Made by a program: the position numbers and the translations under genes
NCBI GenBank assembly: GCA_027618625.1
Contig: JAQCER010000123.1
Location: 1-7,714, forward strand
Direction: 5' to 3'
Length of the DNA: 7,714 nucleotides
Source: Verrucomicrobiota bacterium
GTDB taxonomy: Bacteria > Verrucomicrobiota > Verrucomicrobiia > Verrucomicrobiales > DEV007
Shown: positions 4,271-7,714 of the stretch, one piece after another
Layout: every line of letters begins with the position of its first letter
How positions within the stretch are numbered: the stretch's first letter is position 1
Notes under the pieces: generated by a model
Database searches by the model: none
The model's input: only the letters and a program-made list of their open reading frames with translations
Told to the model about the DNA's origin: nothing

Positions 4271-7200
4271 TTACCGCTTCTCCGCCGCCAGGCGGGCGTA
4301 GCCAGACCGGTCGCCGCCTAGGGCCGGGAACGAGGCGCGCACTATCCTGGCCTCGGCCGTTTCCGAGACAACCTCGAGGATCACCTGGTCGCGGCGCCAA
4401 TTGCCCAGGCTCGGGGTCCATTCGGGAAAGCTCTCGACGCCCGGGGCGTTCTTGGCTTGCCGGTAAACGAGGGCGGGCAGGCCTCCCGGCGTTCGCTCCA
4501 GTCGCATTGCGTCGGGATCGGCCATCAGCGGGTTCGAGCCGGTGAAGTATTCCAGCAGGTTGGGCAGCGGATCCCCATCGGGGTTGGCGTGGTCGCCCCA
4601 CACGGTGGCTTCCTTTCCCGGGTCGGCCAGGACGTTGGCCGAAAAGCTGGCCGTGCGCCAGGCCTCGACTCCTCCGGCGGGCACGACGATCATTGGCCCA
4701 GTGAAGACCTTCAACTCGTAGCCTCCCGCCGCCGCCTGGCGAATGTGGGCCGTGCCTCCGTTGAAACCGCTCCCGGTGCCGAATCCATCCACCGCGCTCA
4801 CAACAACCCGATACGTCCCCAACGCCAGGGCCTGCACCGGCAAGGTCGCGCTCAACGCCGCATTGCGTTCGCGACGCGGGAAATCGTCGTTGGCCGCGAT
4901 GAGGAGGTACTCCGGATCAAACAGTTCCACCACCGGATTGACCTTCGGGCCGTTGCCGGTGGCATTGACCACAATGTTGACCGTCTGCCCCGGTGCCGCC
5001 TGGAACAGGTAGGAATCCCTCTGCCGCGTCGAGGAAAACGTCCCCGTCCTCTGGGCGGGAGTTTGTGCTTCGCCAAGGTTGCTCACGGCAAGTTCCACCT
5101 GGTCGTATGCGCCCGCGGTTTCCAGCCTGGTGAAAAACGCCCCCATCGACTGCTCGTCGGGTTGCTTGTCGAATCCCTTCACCAGATACCGGTAGAACCC
5201 GTCCTGCGGGAGAATCCGGTTGACCAGCGCCGCGGCGCTCTTGTCCTGGGTGAGGTCGTCGCCGAATCCCGCTTCGTTCTCCCCGAAGAGATCGCCATTG
5301 GGCGCGATCAGTTGGAGGAACGGATCGAGGTTGTTGCTGGCGGTCTTGGCGCGCCGGGCCGTGATCGTGGCCGAGGTCACATGGGTGACCGGTCCGATCG
5401 TCGGCGAAACCTCGTCCGCAAAGTGGTTCAGTGCGCGCACCGCATCCAGCACCACTCCAGGCGACGACGTGATCCACACATAGCGCGCCGTGGTCAGTCC
5501 CGCCGTGGCCAGATCGATCTGGCGCACGCCGGTGAAGGGACCCAGCGCCGCCGAAAACGATCCCGCGTAGGGCGTGTTCCCGACCTGCACCGTGTAGGAG
5601 CCGCTGGCCGCAAGCACCTCGAAGTCGGCACCGGTGCCATCGACGATCTCATGACCCGATCCCATGTCCAGGATCAAGCTGGAAATCGTGCCAGCACCCC
5701 CCGGCAAGACCTTCGGCAGCGTCACCGCGTGGCCGTCGTTTTCGCCGATCACCGCACACACCGATTCCGACAAAGGCGGCGCTGCGGGCTCCGTAACCGA
5801 GGCCGGATCCGGAATCTGCGTGAAGTCGATCACCGTGCCGATGACCGGTGCCGCGCAGTCCGGGGTGCGCGCCGTGGGCGTCGTCAGTTCCAGGGGCGCG
5901 GTCGGATCGGCGGCTCGCGCGATTCTCATGCCGCTGGTGAATCCGCCGGCCGGCGGAAGCAGAACCGCCCGCGCGAACTGGGAAATGCTCGCCACGTTGG
6001 CGAACTTGAACAGCGCTGTGCGGGCCTCCGCCGCGGTCACGGTCAGCAGGCTCTGCGGACGGGGAGCCGGGTGATTGAACAGGGTATCCAAGCGCGTGCC
6101 CCGCGGGGCTTCGGCGATGCCCTTGATGAGCTTGCGCGGCAGGCCCACGTTCCCCGCCAAGTGAAACTGGTAGCGCGCCGGGAAAGGCCCCGGCGAACTA
6201 GCATTCGGTCCGATGGCGAAGACATAGAGGCCATTCTTCGACACCGTGAACTGCACTCCCTGATTGCCAGAGCCGAGATTCGGAATGTGAAAGGGCGCGC
6301 CGGTGCGCTGCAGCGGCGCCGAGCCTCCGCCGGGCTCGAAAACCACCACATCCTCGGCATCGAACAACAGCGGACCGGGGAAGCCCAACTCGCTGTTCAA
6401 GACTCGCAGGCCCATCAGTCCGTCCGAGCTCTTCCCGAGGAAGGAGAACGTCTGGATGTTGGGTGATCCCGTGTTGAACACGAACTGCGACAGCGTCCGC
6501 AGTCCTGGCGAGTCGACGCGCACGTCCAACTCGTCGACGATGATCGGCTGCGGCAGGCGCAGGATCAACGGCTGCAGCGCGATCTCCCGCCGGTCCGAAG
6601 CGCGCAAGACCACCATCCGTACGTTGTCGTCCACTCCCGTGGGCGGCACGCTCACGTCCGCCGGCCCCAGCAAACCCGGTGGCACTCGCACGGTGACGAA
6701 CCCCGGCCGGACCGCCAGGATCTCCGACTCCACCCGGGTCTCCGCTCCGCCGATCATGCGGATGAACTCGACCTTGAAACTGGCCGGCCCATCGTTTCCG
6801 GTAGGCGCGCGGATCTCGAGCTTCTGCCAAAGCTGAACTTCCACCTTGTTCTCTGCCAGCCTGATGACCATTGGCGCGGACACCGCGAGCACGTCCTGGC
6901 TGGCATTCGAAGCTCCTTCTTTGGTCAACACCAGGGTCAGTTCCATTTCGGTGAGTCCGAGGGACTGCGTATTGCTGAAGAACGAGTTGAACTGCCTGGC
7001 CGGTGCCGAGACGGTGCTTCCGTAGGTGTTCCATACTGCATTTACGAAAGGAAGATCTCGAAAAGTCTCCTTGCCCTTTTCGGTGCGCTTCTCAACTACC
7101 CACACCCAGCAGTATTGTTGTTGGGTGAGCCGGAAATGGAACCCAGCGCTGAAGATGAACTTGTCCAACCCTTGGGTGAGTCCCTCGACCTGATTGAGGC

Positions 7201-7714
7201 CGCCTGGCGCGAACGTATTGACACGTTCCCCTTCTCTACCTGTGTTGACCTCGACGACGAGCTTCTCCCACGCGATGGTCTCATCCGCCAGTGGCTTAGT
7301 GAGACGGTAGGCGTCTAACAAGAGAGCGTTGGCAAAGCGCCCGGGAAGCTCCTTTGAGTTGTTTGGTTCCGTCCAGGAAACTTTCAGGTCGTAGCTGCCA
7401 ATTTGCCTTTCATGGTTTGCGTTGAAGGTACCGGTGTTGAAAAACGAGGGACGAAGGGAGAACTCAAGGGTGTTGTCATCAATCACCTGAAAATTGCAAA
7501 TGCCTGTAGATTGGGGCGCTTCTCCCACGGCTTCGCTGCAAGGTTGCGCCGAGGAATCTCCCCCCTCGCCGTTCTGCAAATCGGTTTTCCGAAAGGCGAC
7601 AGTGATTCTGTTATTCAGTTTAAGCGTTTCGGTGAATCTCGCCTCGCTAGTGCCTGGGAGAAAACGCGATTTTCGGGAATTTTCGAACATTCGACGGGCT
7701 TCGGCGGCGGGATT
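4271..7714 (-). CDS. Giant secreted/cell-surface beta-rich protein with PPC-like domains (5' end outside window)
   Basis: The frame is open from the right edge to TAA at 4273-4271, giving 1147 codons. The ATG at 7690 is probably internal: it has no signal peptide behind it and the frame continues 8 codons to the edge. Numbering from that ATG, residues 1-620 are beta-rich with no family recognised. About 620-757 ('VIDFTQIPDP' to 'VVLDAVRALN') resembles a surface jelly-roll-like segment. About 770-850 ('DPFLQLIAPNGDLFGENEAGFGDD') and 875-990 ('RDSYLFQAAPGQTVNIVV', 'PVVELFDPEYLLIAANDDF', 'GTYRVVVSAVDG') look like two bacterial pre-peptidase C-terminal (PPC) domains. About 1032-1053 is 'DHANPDGDPLPNLLEYFTGSNP', a segment frequent near the C-terminus of verrucomicrobial exported proteins, and the protein ends 'YARLAAEKR'. 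No enzyme active site is visible. The role is unknown; attachment or surface binding is possible. Confidence 0.85.
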   Translation of the reverse strand, partial: NPAAEARRMFENSRKSRFLPGTSEARFTETLKLNNRITVAFRKTDLQNGEGGDSSAQPCSEAVGEAPQSTGICNFQVIDDNTLEFSLRPSFFNTGTFNANHERQIGSYDLKVSWTEPNNSKELPGRFANALLLDAYRLTKPLADETIAWEKLVVEVNTGREGERVNTFAPGGLNQVEGLTQGLDKFIFSAGFHFRLTQQQYCWVWVVEKRTEKGKETFRDLPFVNAVWNTYGSTVSAPARQFNSFFSNTQSLGLTEMELTLVLTKEGASNASQDVLAVSAPMVIRLAENKVEVQLWQKLEIRAPTGNDGPASFKVEFIRMIGGAETRVESEILAVRPGFVTVRVPPGLLGPADVSVPPTGVDDNVRMVVLRASDRREIALQPLILRLPQPIIVDELDVRVDSPGLRTLSQFVFNTGSPNIQTFSFLGKSSDGLMGLRVLNSELGFPGPLLFDAEDVVVFEPGGGSAPLQRTGAPFHIPNLGSGNQGVQFTVSKNGLYVFAIGPNASSPGPFPARYQFHLAGNVGLPRKLIKGIAEAPRGTRLDTLFNHPAPRPQSLLTVTAAEARTALFKFANVASISQFARAVLLPPAGGFTSGMRIARAADPTAPLELTTPTARTPDCAAPVIGTVIDFTQIPDPASVTEPAAPPLSESVCAVIGENDGHAVTLPKVLPGGAGTISSLILDMGSGHEIVDGTGADFEVLAASGSYTVQVGNTPYAGSFSAALGPFTGVRQIDLATAGLTTARYVWITSSPGVVLDAVRALNHFADEVSPTIGPVTHVTSATITARRAKTASNNLDPFLQLIAPNGDLFGENEAGFGDDLTQDKSAAALVNRILPQDGFYRYLVKGFDKQPDEQSMGAFFTRLETAGAYDQVELAVSNLGEAQTPAQRTGTFSSTRQRDSYLFQAAPGQTVNIVVNATGNGPKVNPVVELFDPEYLLIAANDDFPRRERNAALSATLPVQALALGTYRVVVSAVDGFGTGSGFNGGTAHIRQAAAGGYELKVFTGPMIVVPAGGVEAWRTASFSANVLADPGKEATVWGDHANPDGDPLPNLLEYFTGSNPLMADPDAMRLERTPGGLPALVYRQAKNAPGVESFPEWTPSLGNWRRDQVILEVVSETAEARIVRASFPALGGDRSGYARLAAEKR

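Noticed and set aside
4457..6466. A 669-codon open frame on the plus strand, antisense to the giant surface-protein gene
   Set aside because: Its product is rich in R, G, Q and H with no domain, signal or motif, and it lies over GC-rich, well-biased codons of the minus-strand gene, which commonly leave the antisense frame open. The minus-strand product has recognisable PPC and C-terminal segments.
6198..7034. A 278-codon minus-strand frame inside the giant gene
   Set aside because: It is in another frame of the same strand, arginine- and glycine-rich without domains, while the long frame is continuous and has recognisable domains.

Overview
The window reads as chromosomal DNA from a heterotrophic, glycan-degrading bacterium of the PVC group, most likely Verrucomicrobiota (or possibly Planctomycetota). 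This is an inference from gene content: a sialidase tail, a secreted FAS1 protein, an SHD1-thioredoxin fusion, an L-fucose catabolic pair, and a very large surface protein ending in a 'D-x-DGD-x-x-PN-L-EY' segment typical of verrucomicrobial secreted proteins. There is no rRNA or other strict taxonomic marker.

Layout. Bases 1-154 hold the C-terminal end of a sialidase-like BNR protein (+). Next come a small secreted fasciclin-domain protein (291-794, +) with a 14-bp perfect palindrome upstream and a strong UUCG-loop terminator downstream (830-860), then a secreted SHD1-thioredoxin protein (938-1714, +). Seven bases beyond its stop, a convergent two-gene unit on the minus strand begins to be read out: a fumarylacetoacetate-hydrolase-family enzyme (2507-3286) followed by an SDR dehydrogenase (1722-2516) whose start overlaps it. 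Both fit the non-phosphorylating L-fucose pathway (L-fucose dehydrogenase and 2,4-diketo-3-deoxy-L-fuconate hydrolase).

Bases 3381-4270 contain no confident gene. They hold one possible small secreted ORF on the minus strand, several hairpins, and at 4068-4151 a structure matching domains V and VI of a group II intron, apparently a decayed 3' remnant without a reverse transcriptase. From 4271 to the right edge runs one huge minus-strand ORF (1147 codons, open at its 5' end) for a beta-rich secreted protein with pre-peptidase C-terminal-like domains. Its composition changes near 7020.

How the genes relate. The sialidase and the fucose pair together suggest use of fucosylated or sialylated glycans or sulfated algal polysaccharide, but they are not one operon. 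The FAS1, thioredoxin and giant protein are all predicted extracytoplasmic. I see no clearly novel defence or mobile system. The most unusual points are the missing standard start codon for the full-length hydrolase, the intron remnant, and the compositional mosaic of the giant gene.
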